From: Porticoccus sp041581635
GTDB taxonomy: Bacteria; Pseudomonadota; Gammaproteobacteria; Pseudomonadales; Porticoccaceae
Direction of reading: 5' to 3'
NCBI GenBank assembly: GCA_041581635.1
Contig: JBFICW010000018.1
Location: 1-53,655 of the forward strand
Length of the DNA: 53,655 nucleotides
Below the pieces are notes generated by a model. The model was not told the origin of the DNA and searched no databases. It worked only from the letters and a program-made list of their open reading frames with translations. Positions 1 to 9,295 of the stretch are shown in pieces (the stretch's first letter is position 1; the number at the start of each line of letters is the position of its first letter). The position numbers and the translations under genes were made by a program.

Positions 1-1025
1 ACTGGTTTATCCGTCCGGGCTGGGACCGTGATGAAGACATGGGTAGTAGCTACAACATTGAAGGTGGTCGCTGGATTCCACACCCTTATCGCGGTGTAGA
101 TTTTACCCAGTTTACTGATTCCTACAATGAAGATCACGACAGTGGCGACTGGACAGATATGACCTATGGTATCCGCTGGAATGGTTCTTGGGGTTCAATT
201 GGTTACTCGTTGGCTTATATGAAAACCTATAACCCTGCGCCAATTGTAAACCCGCATTCATCGGCAAGTGGTAATGGGGCAATTGCAGCTATTGGTGGCG
301 CTAACTTTACGGATCCTACCTTTGCTTATGGCGAAGAGCCTGATAACTCTAGTACCCTACTTGGTGACTGGATGTATCCGGAAATTGATGTGTATGGTTT
401 CACCATTAATGGCTTTAACTCAGCTATGGATGCAACTCTGAGTGCCGAGATTGCCTATATTCCTAACAAGCCCTATAACTACGGTAGTCTGGATTCAAAC
501 CTGGCTGGTTGGAATGGAGTGAAGGAAAAAGATACGATCAACGTTATGTTGCGTATCGACAAAGAGTTCAAATGGATGGATGCCCTCGGCACTCACCGTC
601 CGTCACTGTCTAGTATCCAGTTGTTTGATACCTGGATTCTGGGTCACGATGACAAAGATGAGTTGGTTGAATTCGCTTCTTTCGGTTCCAAGAAGAAAGA
701 GCACCAGGCTTACTTGACTCTCTTTACTCTATTGAACTTCCATCGCGATACCATTAACCCCTCCTTTGTAATTGGTACTGATCTGTCTAAAGGTGGCGGT
801 TTCGCAATCCCTGCAGTTGAGTTTGTTTGGGGCGATGATTGGCGTCTGAAGGTAGAAGCCGATCTATGGTGGAGCGATGGTGATGTGAAAAAAGTCTGTG
901 ATGCAGCTTGCTTGTCCAATGGTGAAGGACACGCTCTTCTTGGTAAAAGAGAAGACGGCGCTGGCTTCATGGATTGGTTCGCTGAAGACAACCAATTGGT
1001 CTTCAAACTTACCAGACAGTTCTAA
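1..1025 (+). CDS. DUF1302 family outer-membrane protein, C-terminal part
   Basis: The gene enters the window from the left; the reading frame is open from base 3 (W-F-I-R-P-G-W...), so the start and signal peptide are missing and the first Met at 39 is internal. The visible ~341 residues alternate aromatic/polar strands with turns rich in D, N and G, typical of a beta-barrel, and the chain ends in L-T-R-Q-F, with the terminal Phe expected of a BAM-inserted protein. The family match (DUF1302) is from recognition of this sequence style and from its partner: a DUF1329 gene follows directly, the standard pairing. Function is not known precisely; such pairs occur in clusters for hydrophobic substrates (lipids, steroids, polyesters), which suggests an outer-membrane port. 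Confidence 0.8.
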   Translation, partial: WFIRPGWDRDEDMGSSYNIEGGRWIPHPYRGVDFTQFTDSYNEDHDSGDWTDMTYGIRWNGSWGSIGYSLAYMKTYNPAPIVNPHSSASGNGAIAAIGGANFTDPTFAYGEEPDNSSTLLGDWMYPEIDVYGFTINGFNSAMDATLSAEIAYIPNKPYNYGSLDSNLAGWNGVKEKDTINVMLRIDKEFKWMDALGTHRPSLSSIQLFDTWILGHDDKDELVEFASFGSKKKEHQAYLTLFTLLNFHRDTINPSFVIGTDLSKGGGFAIPAVEFVWGDDWRLKVEADLWWSDGDVKKVCDAACLSNGEGHALLGKREDGAGFMDWFAEDNQLVFKLTRQF

Positions 1026-1058
1026 GTCGGGTGGTTCTAAGCAGATAATATGAGGTTG

Positions 1059-1094
1059 TTTGCGGCAACTAATGAAAATCTTGGTTGTCGCAAA
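1059..1094 (+). promoter_or_regulatory. Intercistronic hairpin between the DUF1302 and DUF1329 genes
   Basis: TTTGCGGCAAC at 1059-1069 pairs with GTTGTCGCAAA at 1084-1094 (11 pairs, one of them G-U) around a 14-nt loop. No T-tract follows, so it is not a classical terminator. It may set relative mRNA stability of the two cistrons; this is inference. Confidence 0.45.
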
Positions 1095-1123
1095 TAAGAC
1101 TGATTAAAACTGGGAGTATTACT

Positions 1124-2569
1124 ATGTATAAGAAGTTGTTAACTACTTCGGTAGTTTCTGTTGGATTGTTGGTTGGGGCGCCTTTTGCTGCCCTGGCTAG
1201 CGATGCCGATAAGCCAGTGGATTATGTGGCTAAAACAGCAGATGGCACTAAGCCAAATGCACTGTTTTACGGTGATCCACCCGCAGCAGGTCGCTGGGAT
1301 GGCAGTCCTTCACCTATTGAAGCACTAGGCGGTTGTACTGGTGACAAGATGGAGGCTGGTACAGTTATTCAAGCGTCCAACTTTGATCAAGTGAAGGGCT
1401 TGTGTTTCGAAGGCAAGACCGTAGGAAGCATGATCACTGAAAACGTTGAGTGGATGATCCGCGAGAAAGCTTTGATGATTAACACTCGTCATTCAGAGTT
1501 CATCGAAATGGATCCTAAGTACATGCAAGCGACTATCGATGGCAAAGCAAATGTTACATTTGATACTGCTACTCGTGAAGTAGGCGGCTGGAAAGCTGGT
1601 ATGTTCTTTGATCCACAAGATATCTTGAAAACAGTGGATGAAAATGGCGTAAGCAGCGATCCTAATGCTGGTGATAAGCTGATCTGGAACCTGCGTTCAC
1701 CTACTTACGGTGCAACAATGGATTTGCGTCACATCTCTTGGGTGTTCCTTGATGCCCATAAAGGTATGGAGCGTATTCAGCGTTGGTGGGCACGTCGTTA
1801 CTATATGGAAGGTCGTCTAGATGGCGGTCCAGTTTCAGAAGGTGATGGCACTATCATGCAAAAAACCGTTCTTGTGGCAATTTACCCACAAGATATTAAA
1901 GGTATCGGTATCTTCTCTATTCGCTACAACGACCCAAGTGCACAAACTCCAGATGATGTTTGGGCATACTTGAAGTCTGTACGTCGTGCGCGTCGTCTGT
2001 CTGGTAACGCCTGGATGGATCCAATCGGTGGTACAGTGCAGTTGTATGATGATTGGGATATTTGGGATGCAGTACCTACCAAATATAAAGACGTTACTTT
2101 GACTGGTAAGCGTTGGATCTTTGCTATCGCTCACGCTCCTTTAATGACTGTTAACCTTGCGTTTAAAAACACCATTAAAGAATTCCCAGCGGTAGACATG
2201 GATACAGCTCCTCACTTCTTCCCTAACGAACAAGTTCAGTGGGAACCACGTGAAGTATGGGTAATCGAAGGTACGCCTCCTGATGAGCACCCCTACAGCA
2301 AGAAGATCGTGTATATGGAAGTTGACTACCCTCGTCCATACCTGGGTGAAGCTTACGATAAGAACGGTAAGTTCTGGAAAACCTTTATCTTCCAAAATCG
2401 TATCGATATTGGTGATGATGGTTACCAGGCTCTGATGCCAGTTGTTGGTCACATCATTGATTGGAAAGCTGAGTTCTCTACTACTTGGTCTTCTAACATG
2501 AAAGCCAACCCTGCCGGTGTTGAGGAACAAGATGTGTCACTGAAAACTCTGATCAAGTTGGCACGTTAA
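1124..2569 (+). CDS. DUF1329 family periplasmic protein
   Basis: 481 residues. The ATG at 1124 is chosen over an upstream in-frame TTG at 1085 because it has GGGAG about 8 bases upstream and begins a clean signal peptide (M-Y-K-K-L-L..., hydrophobic core, cleavage near A-L-A-S around residue 26). The mature part is rich in W, Y, D and G and carries the family-style segments R-R-Y-Y-M-E-G-R, R-R-A-R-R-L-S-G-N-A-W-M-D and Y-D-D-W-D. DUF1329 proteins are thought to have a LolA/LolB-like open barrel that can hold a lipid; that is family knowledge from memory, not something visible here. Placed between an outer-membrane barrel and an RND permease, it is a good candidate for a periplasmic carrier of a hydrophobic ligand. 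The ligand is unknown. Confidence 0.85.
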   Translation: MYKKLLTTSVVSVGLLVGAPFAALASDADKPVDYVAKTADGTKPNALFYGDPPAAGRWDGSPSPIEALGGCTGDKMEAGTVIQASNFDQVKGLCFEGKTVGSMITENVEWMIREKALMINTRHSEFIEMDPKYMQATIDGKANVTFDTATREVGGWKAGMFFDPQDILKTVDENGVSSDPNAGDKLIWNLRSPTYGATMDLRHISWVFLDAHKGMERIQRWWARRYYMEGRLDGGPVSEGDGTIMQKTVLVAIYPQDIKGIGIFSIRYNDPSAQTPDDVWAYLKSVRRARRLSGNAWMDPIGGTVQLYDDWDIWDAVPTKYKDVTLTGKRWIFAIAHAPLMTVNLAFKNTIKEFPAVDMDTAPHFFPNEQVQWEPREVWVIEGTPPDEHPYSKKIVYMEVDYPRPYLGEAYDKNGKFWKTFIFQNRIDIGDDGYQALMPVVGHIIDWKAEFSTTWSSNMKANPAGVEEQDVSLKTLIKLAR

Positions 2570-2581
2570 GTCAGATCTAAT

Positions 2582-2646
2582 CATTCCGCGTGAAGCTACT
2601 GGCAAAATAGGTTGTTGTCAGTAGTCTTCGCCCGGAATGTTTTTTA
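2582..2646 (+). terminator. Rho-independent terminator after the DUF1329 gene
   Basis: CATTCCG (2582-2588) pairs with CGGAATG (2633-2639). The inner parts TGAAG-CTACTG and CAGTAG-TCTTC extend the stem with small bulges, and T6 follows immediately. It would separate DUF1302-DUF1329 from the YCF48/RND genes, at least partly. Confidence 0.75.
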
Positions 2647-2725
2647 TTAAAATAATTAATAGCTGGACGAAGCACATAAGATTATTATGGTCGGGTTCGA
2701 TCATGTAAGATTATTTGGGGGTGTT

Positions 2726-3802
2726 ATGAACGATGCTGGACAAAACCTGGCTGATACTGAAGTGTCTGGATCTTCTGGACTAGAAGAAAAATCAGCAGGG
2801 AAAAAAATATTACTAACACTGGTATCCATATTGCCATGGGCCATTGTCGGCACATTGCTTTGGGCCGGGATTTTCGTGAAACCTAAAGCAGTAATTGAAG
2901 AGGTGATCCCAGCAGCCATTAATGTTAGGGATAACATCTTTGGCGTTGCACATCTTGGTGGGGATGTCTACCTGGCTGCAGGTAATTACGGAAAAATGCT
3001 AATCAGTAAAGATGGCGGTAAAACCTGGGTAAATCAGGATGCAACCGTGGACGTTCATCTTCAAGATATCGATGCATGGGATGAAAAGCGCGCCGTTGCC
3101 GTAGGCAATGGGGGTATTACTCTGATGACTGAAGATGCTGGAAATACGTGGGTATCAGTGGATTCGCCAAAATCAGAAATAGCAAACAAACTGCTCAAAG
3201 TTCGTACCTATGCCGGTGGAGAAGCACTTGCCGTTGGGGAAATGGGAACGATTATTCGCAGTACGGATTACGGAAAAACCTGGCAACGACTACGTGAAGA
3301 AAACGATATCTTTATGAATGATATTGTTAAAGTCGATGCGAATACAATTTATGTCGCAGCTGAATATGGTCAAATATTCAAGAGCATAGACAATGGCGCG
3401 ACCTGGGAAGAGATCTTTACTGACAGCCCAAACAGTTTTGCCGCTATCGCCGCAAGAAACCCTCAAGAAATTGCTATCGTTGGTTTGGCAGGTGTGGTCG
3501 TTGGTACTACGGACGGTGGTGAAACCTGGACATATGTTTCTCCCGAGCAATCTGGCATGACCGAGCACTTGATGGATATTAAATGGTCTGATGCAATCAA
3601 CAAATGGGTCGCCATTGGCAATAAAGGTAAGTGGATGACATTTACCAGTGATCTGAAAGATTTCGAACCAATGAATATTTCAGCTACAGATTATACCTCA
3701 CATACTGAAATTGAAATTGTGGGTGATAAAGGCCTCGCTGTGGGTGCAACTGTAGGCTCACTAGACCTAAAAACTAAAGCTTGGACGTTGTACCACGACT
3801 AA
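2726..3802 (+). CDS. Membrane-anchored YCF48/BNR-type beta-propeller protein
   Basis: 358 residues from ATG 2726, which has GGGGG seven bases upstream; the in-frame ATG at 2687 lacks a ribosome site. One membrane segment lies at about residues 27-50 after a short polar N-terminus, so the bulk should be periplasmic. The rest contains at least five Asp-box/BNR-like repeats of the form S-x-D-G-G-K-T-W: G-G-K-T-W, A-G-N-T-W, Y-G-K-T-W, N-G-A-T-W and G-G-E-T-W, each about 40 residues apart, as in YCF48/HCF136 photosystem-assembly propellers. There is no photosynthesis context here; these propellers recur beside DUF1329 and RND permeases, so a scaffold or adaptor for the permease is the most reasonable guess. 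It is 67 bases upstream of the permease and probably co-transcribed. Confidence 0.8.
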   Translation: MNDAGQNLADTEVSGSSGLEEKSAGKKILLTLVSILPWAIVGTLLWAGIFVKPKAVIEEVIPAAINVRDNIFGVAHLGGDVYLAAGNYGKMLISKDGGKTWVNQDATVDVHLQDIDAWDEKRAVAVGNGGITLMTEDAGNTWVSVDSPKSEIANKLLKVRTYAGGEALAVGEMGTIIRSTDYGKTWQRLREENDIFMNDIVKVDANTIYVAAEYGQIFKSIDNGATWEEIFTDSPNSFAAIAARNPQEIAIVGLAGVVVGTTDGGETWTYVSPEQSGMTEHLMDIKWSDAINKWVAIGNKGKWMTFTSDLKDFEPMNISATDYTSHTEIEIVGDKGLAVGATVGSLDLKTKAWTLYHD

Positions 3803-3869
3803 GAATTACACAAATAATCAATTATAAGGGTTCGCCCATCCATGCAATTTCGGGTTGTTGGAGAATAGA

Positions 3870-6200
3870 ATGTTAGAAAATTTTTCGCTTTTCTGTATGA
3901 AGTTTAGAAAGGTAGTTTTGGCGGTAGTTCTCGCTTTAACTGCTATTCTATCGACGTTTGCAATGCGTATTGACGTTAAGACGGTATTTGAGGACTTACA
4001 GCCTACAAGCCATCCTTACATCAAGGTGCATGAAGAATTTAAAAAAACCTTTGGTGGTACAAGTATTATCACCTTCATGATCCAGTCTACCAAGGGCGAC
4101 ATCTTTCAGATGCCGGTTCTTGAACAGATACATGCTCTAACACAGGGTTTGTACAAAATTGATGCGATCAATGAATTTCAGATTTACTCAATTGCGGGTA
4201 AAAAACTGAAAGAGGTTCGGGCATCGACAGAGGGGATTGAAAGCTTCCCCTATATGTGGCCTAACCTGCCGACCAGTCAGGCAGACATTGATCGAATAAA
4301 AGAGGCAATTTTACGTAGCCCCTTGGTTTACGGTCCCTTTGTTTCAAAAGATTTGAGCGCCACTCTAATTACGGTTGACTTTTTTGATAGCATCCTCGAA
4401 TACAACCTTGCCTATGAACAAGCTTATGCGTTGGTTGAAAAGCTAGATAATGATGCTGTTGATATCTCATTGGTGGGTAACCCCATTCTCTATGGTTGGG
4501 TAAACCACTTCCTTCCAGAAACCATGAAGTTGGTTACTATTGCTGGTTTGATCTTTTTGGTTCTACTGTTCTTAATTAATAGAACCTGGCGCGGAACATT
4601 GTTGCCACTCTTGGCTGGTGCAATCAGTGCAATTTGGGCGCTTGGTGTAGCAAAACTGGCAGGTATTCACTTCGATCCACTCGTGGTTGTTGTGGCTATG
4701 TTGATTACTGCACGTGCTGTATCACACTCAGTGCAGATGATTACCCGTTTCCACGAAGAGATCGATTCAGTTAAGGGTCATGAAGAAGATCTGGATTCAT
4801 ATGCTGCAGCAAAAGTTACCCTGAAAGACTTATTGAGACCCGGCCTACTTGGTATCGCCACTGATGCGGGTTGTGTAACGGTTGTTGCTATTAGTCCAAT
4901 ACCTCTACTGCAAAAACTGGTTGTTTTAGCGGTAGTTTGGGTCGCGACAGTAGCGGTAAGCTCAATTATCGTGACCCCTGTGTTGTTATCGTGGGTTAAA
5001 AAGCCTAAGTCATATGCTCACCCGCTTAACTTGGATCTCTTGGTTATTCGCCCATTCCTTAATATGTGTGTGAACATTGTCGCCACACGTGCTAGATATG
5101 TGGTTGTTGCGATTGCTACCGTGCTTTTTGTTGTCTGTGGATTTAAAGCTGTTGATTTGACAGTGGGCGATGCAAACCCTGGTTCACCTATTCTTTGGCC
5201 TGATGCTCGTTATAATGCGGACTCATTAGCAATCAACAACCAGTTTCCTGGTGCTGATCGGATGTTCGTTGTCGTGGGTCGTGAAGAAAAGAACCAGATC
5301 AAAAATGTCCACGTTCTTGACACGATGTTGCGTTTTCAGCGTTATATGGAAATGCAAGAGCAAATTGGTGGCAGTATTTCGCTTTCTGACATCTTACCTT
5401 CTGTTAACGAAACACTCCGCGAAGGTAACTTTAGATATGCTGAACTTGGTGAAACAACCACCAATAACGCAGAGCTGATTTATATGTACGAAAGGGCTGC
5501 AGAACCTGGTGACCTTAACCGCTTCACAGATGTGAATCGAATGAACGCCTCAATTACAATGTTCTTCGCTGACCGTCAAGGTAAAACGATCCAAACTGCA
5601 ATCGCCAGGGTTAAGCAATTTGTTTCTGAAAACCCCGATGTGAACATTAGTCTTGCTGGCGGTACTATCGGTGTTATTGCTGCGGTGAACGAAGTAATTC
5701 TTTCTGGGCAGATTCAGTCTATCGCACTGGCTCTCTTTATCCTGGTTATGATGTGTATCATCGTTTATCGCTCTAGTATTGCTGGTATGTTCTTTATGGT
5801 TCCAGTGGTATTGGCTAACCTTGTTACCTTCGCCTTTATGTCATGGCAGAACATTGGTATGAACATCAACACCGTTCCTGTTGCCGCATTGGGTATTGGT
5901 TTGGGTGTGGATTACGCACTTTACATCTGTGACCGTATTAAAAGTGAATACGACAGTGGTAAGACCCACTTAGAGTCTATCTCTCTTTCACTTCACTGTG
6001 CGGGTCGTGGTGTGTTGGTAACCGCATTCGTATTGATTGCCAGCGTATGTGTGTGGTTGTTCTCATCACTGCGTTTTCAGGCAGAGATGGGTATGTTGAT
6101 TGGGTTGTGGTTGACTGTTTCAGCGCTGAGTGCGTTGTTCCTAATGCCAGCATTAGCTTATATCTGCAAGCCCAAGTTTATCTTTGCTGAAAAGAGATAA
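3870..6200 (+). CDS. RND/MMPL-family permease
   Basis: 776 residues from ATG 3870 (GGAG about 8 bases upstream; the TTG at 3855 lacks one). The layout is the RND duplication: one membrane helix near residues 14-32, a large periplasmic loop to about 215, a bundle of helices at 219-400, a second loop, and a final bundle from about 614 to 765. Segments such as G-L-G-V-D-Y-A-L-Y (about residue 680) are typical of the MMPL/SSD-like RND branch that moves lipids or other hydrophobic molecules using proton flow. It lacks the length of AcrB-type drug pumps (about 1,030 residues). Last gene of the first envelope module, followed by a strong terminator. Substrate and direction cannot be told. Confidence 0.85.
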   Translation: MLENFSLFCMKFRKVVLAVVLALTAILSTFAMRIDVKTVFEDLQPTSHPYIKVHEEFKKTFGGTSIITFMIQSTKGDIFQMPVLEQIHALTQGLYKIDAINEFQIYSIAGKKLKEVRASTEGIESFPYMWPNLPTSQADIDRIKEAILRSPLVYGPFVSKDLSATLITVDFFDSILEYNLAYEQAYALVEKLDNDAVDISLVGNPILYGWVNHFLPETMKLVTIAGLIFLVLLFLINRTWRGTLLPLLAGAISAIWALGVAKLAGIHFDPLVVVVAMLITARAVSHSVQMITRFHEEIDSVKGHEEDLDSYAAAKVTLKDLLRPGLLGIATDAGCVTVVAISPIPLLQKLVVLAVVWVATVAVSSIIVTPVLLSWVKKPKSYAHPLNLDLLVIRPFLNMCVNIVATRARYVVVAIATVLFVVCGFKAVDLTVGDANPGSPILWPDARYNADSLAINNQFPGADRMFVVVGREEKNQIKNVHVLDTMLRFQRYMEMQEQIGGSISLSDILPSVNETLREGNFRYAELGETTTNNAELIYMYERAAEPGDLNRFTDVNRMNASITMFFADRQGKTIQTAIARVKQFVSENPDVNISLAGGTIGVIAAVNEVILSGQIQSIALALFILVMMCIIVYRSSIAGMFFMVPVVLANLVTFAFMSWQNIGMNINTVPVAALGIGLGVDYALYICDRIKSEYDSGKTHLESISLSLHCAGRGVLVTAFVLIASVCVWLFSSLRFQAEMGMLIGLWLTVSALSALFLMPALAYICKPKFIFAEKR

Positions 6201-6284
6201 GCTACTCAGATTACCTTTTAGTTGATGGTAGGCATGAATTAACATACCTGTCATCAGTAACTAAAAATCGTTAATCTACTCTAT

Positions 6285-6314
6285 AAAAAAAGGCCCTTTT
6301 AGGGCCTTTTTTTA
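6285..6314. terminator. Bidirectional rho-independent terminator
   Basis: A7-GGCCC-TTTT-A-GGGCC-T7: a GC-rich stem flanked by an A-run on the left and a T-run on the right, so it can stop transcription from both sides. It sits between the RND gene (+) and pgi (-), which converge here. Confidence 0.93.
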
Positions 6315-6474
6315 TTAATGTGTAACGTCGCAGTGTGAGTTTGTCAGTGACAATCACTCAAAACCTACTGTTCTAAGCTTGGAGGTAGTTTATAGGGCAG
6401 TCCATACTAGTTCTGTCTGAAGAATGCAGTCAGTTAGAGTTGATTGAAGAACTATAGGTGTTAGAAAAAGGCTG

Positions 6475-8091
6475 TCAGGAGTTAACTTTAGTGTTTGTAT
6501 TAATGTACTTCTTAAGTTGTTGCGTCGAGGTGTCTACCGGTTGATTATCACTAGTTTCTTCCCTTAAGACCTTTTTTGTCATCTCCTTTCCTAGCTCGAC
6601 GCCCCACTGGTCATACGAGTTAATATTCCAGATACTCCCCTGCACGAAAACCTTATGTTCGTACAGTGCAACCAAAGCGCCAAAATTTTTGGGTGTTAAT
6701 TCATTGATTAAAAGCACATTTGAAGGTTTATTACCTTTGTATATTTTATGTGGTGCTAATCCTGTTTTAGTCCTGCCTGTCATTAATGCAGATGCCTGAG
6801 CAATTAAATTACTCAACAAAAAATTGTGATGTTTTCTGTTGCTCATAGGGTCATTAATAAACCCGATAAAATCGACAGGAACATAATGCGTTCCCTGATG
6901 TAGTAGTTGAAAGAAAGCATGTTGGCTATCGGTGCCCGTTTGACCCCAAATGATAGGTGCTGTGGAATAATTGAGGGGCTCATTATTTAATGAGACTGAT
7001 TTTCCGTTGCTCTCCATTTCCAGCTGCTGTAAGTAGGCTGGAAGTAACTTTAGGCGTTCACAGTATGGTATTACCGCCTGGGTTTCAGCATGCATAAAAT
7101 TGTTATGCCAAATACCCAGCAACGCTAATATGACCGCCATATTTTTGTCGAAAGGTGCTGTTTTGAAGTGAACATCCATTTCTCTGGCACCTTCGAGTAT
7201 TGCTGTAAAGTTTTTGTAGCCAAGATAAATAGATACAGATAATCCGACGCAAGACCATAATGAATAGCGACCACCTACCCAATCCTGGAATTCGAGAATA
7301 CGTTCAGTTGAAATGCCAAATGCCGTTGCTTTTTCTTTGTCGGCAGTTATTGCAATAACATGTGCTGATGACTGTGGAGAAGATATATTTAACGACTCCG
7401 AGAGCCATTTTAATGCGGTATTGGCATTGAGTAGGGTTTCCTGCGTGCTGAACGATTTGCTGACTAGAATAATAAGTGTTGTTTCTGGGTTTAGCTCGGC
7501 TATGGTGGAGAGAATCTCTGCACCATCTGCATTGGATACAAAGTGCAGGTTAAGTGCGCTGTGTGCGTAAGAACGTAGAGCCTCGCATGCCATTCGTGGG
7601 CCGAGGTCTGAACCACCTACGCCAAGGTGAATGATATCTGTTATCGGTTTGCCCGTAACTCCGAGCCACTCTCCTTCTCTAATTTGATGGCTTATGTCAG
7701 CCATTTGTTGTAAGGAAAGCTCTACTTGATCAATTACTGGCTTATTATCATGAAGGTAGCCATCTTGTCGACGACCTCGCAGCGCCATATGTAGCACAGC
7801 TTTTTGTTCTGTCGTATTAACGTTCTTTCCCGAGAACATAGCTTGTGCATGTGATTTGAGTGACGATTGATTGGCTAGCTCAATCAATGCATTCATTATC
7901 TGATCATTCACCAGGTTTTTAGAATAGTCTAAAAATACTTCGCCAGCTTTTAGGGTGTACTTCTCAGCCCTTAGTGGGTTCTCATTGAACAACTCAATGA
8001 TGCTGTCATGTTTGATCGATTTTGCCAGATTTTCGAGATCGTGCCATGCGGGAAGTGTTTTTGGGTTTACCCCGAAGCTATCATTAGTCAA
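6475..8091 (-). CDS. pgi: Glucose-6-phosphate isomerase
   Basis: 538 residues, close to the 549 of E. coli Pgi. Interconverts glucose 6-phosphate and fructose 6-phosphate in the cytoplasm. Family signatures are plain: G-V-G-G-S-D-L-G-P, S-K-S-F-S-T-Q-E-T, G-Q-T-G-T-D-S-Q-H-A-F-F-Q (active-site region) and Q-G-S-I-W-N-I-N-S-Y-D-Q-W-G-V-E-L-G-K, which carries the C-terminal catalytic Lys. The start is a TTG at 8091 with AAGGA about 9 bases upstream; the next Met lies 60+ residues inside conserved sequence, so the TTG is believed. It follows gap on the same strand after 130 bases, probably as a two-gene glycolytic unit, and ends at the bidirectional terminator near 6300. Confidence 0.97.
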   Translation of the reverse strand: MTNDSFGVNPKTLPAWHDLENLAKSIKHDSIIELFNENPLRAEKYTLKAGEVFLDYSKNLVNDQIMNALIELANQSSLKSHAQAMFSGKNVNTTEQKAVLHMALRGRRQDGYLHDNKPVIDQVELSLQQMADISHQIREGEWLGVTGKPITDIIHLGVGGSDLGPRMACEALRSYAHSALNLHFVSNADGAEILSTIAELNPETTLIILVSKSFSTQETLLNANTALKWLSESLNISSPQSSAHVIAITADKEKATAFGISTERILEFQDWVGGRYSLWSCVGLSVSIYLGYKNFTAILEGAREMDVHFKTAPFDKNMAVILALLGIWHNNFMHAETQAVIPYCERLKLLPAYLQQLEMESNGKSVSLNNEPLNYSTAPIIWGQTGTDSQHAFFQLLHQGTHYVPVDFIGFINDPMSNRKHHNFLLSNLIAQASALMTGRTKTGLAPHKIYKGNKPSNVLLINELTPKNFGALVALYEHKVFVQGSIWNINSYDQWGVELGKEMTKKVLREETSDNQPVDTSTQQLKKYINTNTKVNS

Positions 8092-8222
8092 TACTCGGTT
8101 TCCTTCTTGCCATGGCCTGTCATAAAGCTTGTATTGTACCGTGATGTAAAAGATAGCTCATGGGTATTCATCGACAAAAACTTTGTAGAAAGCAGCCATG
8201 GCTAGTAGTTTTTAGGGGCAAG

Positions 8223-9227
8223 TTAGGCTGTTGCTAATTTAAGCGCCGTATCGAGCATTCGGTTGGAAAACCCCCACTCGTTATCATACCAGGCTAATAC
8301 TTTTACAAGCTGATCGTTTACACGAGTATGGCTGGTGTCAAAGGTACATGATGCAATCGTGTGGTTGAAGTCGATAGAGACCAGAGGTTGACTAACGCAG
8401 GCTAATACTCCGTTAAGATCCTTTTCTGCGGTTTGTTTCATTATCTCGTTGACTTCACTAATTGACGTGCTTTTATTTGCAATGAAAGTCAGGTCAACAA
8501 GAGAGACGTTAGCTGTAGGTACTCGGACGGCCATTCCGTCAAGAAGACCATCAAGCTCGGGCAACACTTGACCTATGGCTTTCGCTGCGCCAGTGCTTGT
8601 TGGGATCATTGATTGCGTGGCAGACCTGGCTCTGTATAGGTCGTGATGGTAAACATCTGTTAAATGCTGATCATTGGTGTAGGCATGAATTGTGGTCATG
8701 AAGCCGGATTGAATACCCAGGTTGTCGTGCAGTGGTTTCACCATGGGGGCTAGGCAGTTAGTGGTGCAAGATGCGTTAGAGATGATTTGGTGGGATTCAT
8801 TAAGGATGTGATCGTTTATGCCAAAGACAATGGTTGCATCCATATTCTTGCCTGGTGCTGAAATTAAAACTTTGCTGGCTCCAGCTTCAATATGACCTGA
8901 CGCCAGACTTCGATCAGTGAATACTCCCGTACACTCACAAACCACATCAATATCCAACGCATGCCATGGCAAATCTTTGGGGTTGGATTCCGATAAGACT
9001 TTGATACGGTCGCTCCCAATGATCAAGTAGTCCTCGTCGTGCGTTACTTGGTGCGAAAATCGACCATGCACACTGTCGTACTGGGTTAAATGAGAGTTTA
9101 TTGCGACATTGCCTTTGTCGTTGATAGCGACAATCTCGATCTGATTTTTTAAGTCGGGGCGCTCATACAGGGCCTTGAGTATGTTTCGACCTATGCGTCC
9201 ATAACCATTGATAGCTACACGTATCAT
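8223..9227 (-). CDS. gap: Glyceraldehyde-3-phosphate dehydrogenase
   Basis: 334 residues from ATG 9227, which has TAGGAGG seven bases upstream; six extra codons upstream are not needed. Oxidises glyceraldehyde 3-phosphate to 1,3-bisphosphoglycerate with NAD(P) and phosphate. The N-terminal Rossmann motif is N-G-Y-G-R-I-G-R (7-14); Asp37 in A-I-N-D-K is the usual adenosine-ribose ligand, favouring NAD. The catalytic Cys154 sits in S-N-A-S-C-T-T-N-C, with His181 as its partner in T-T-I-H-A-Y-T. Erythrose-4-phosphate dehydrogenase was considered, but the segments around the active site read as GAPDH. Whether this is the main glycolytic enzyme or a second copy cannot be told from one window. Confidence 0.93.
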   Translation of the reverse strand: MIRVAINGYGRIGRNILKALYERPDLKNQIEIVAINDKGNVAINSHLTQYDSVHGRFSHQVTHDEDYLIIGSDRIKVLSESNPKDLPWHALDIDVVCECTGVFTDRSLASGHIEAGASKVLISAPGKNMDATIVFGINDHILNESHQIISNASCTTNCLAPMVKPLHDNLGIQSGFMTTIHAYTNDQHLTDVYHHDLYRARSATQSMIPTSTGAAKAIGQVLPELDGLLDGMAVRVPTANVSLVDLTFIANKSTSISEVNEIMKQTAEKDLNGVLACVSQPLVSIDFNHTIASCTFDTSHTRVNDQLVKVLAWYDNEWGFSNRMLDTALKLATA

Positions 9228-9295
9228 AGTTTGCCTCCTAGGCACGAAGAAATTTCTACGCTGACTGCTCTAGGTTACAATGATGAAGCCAATAT

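Noticed and set aside
2141..2530. 129-codon open frame opposite the DUF1329 gene
   Set aside because: Shadow of a well-supported gene; no signal, motif or ribosome site.
8223..9227. Erythrose-4-phosphate dehydrogenase (Epd) as identity of the gap gene
   Set aside because: Segments flanking Cys154 and His181 read as GAPDH; the Epd-type blocks I know are not there.
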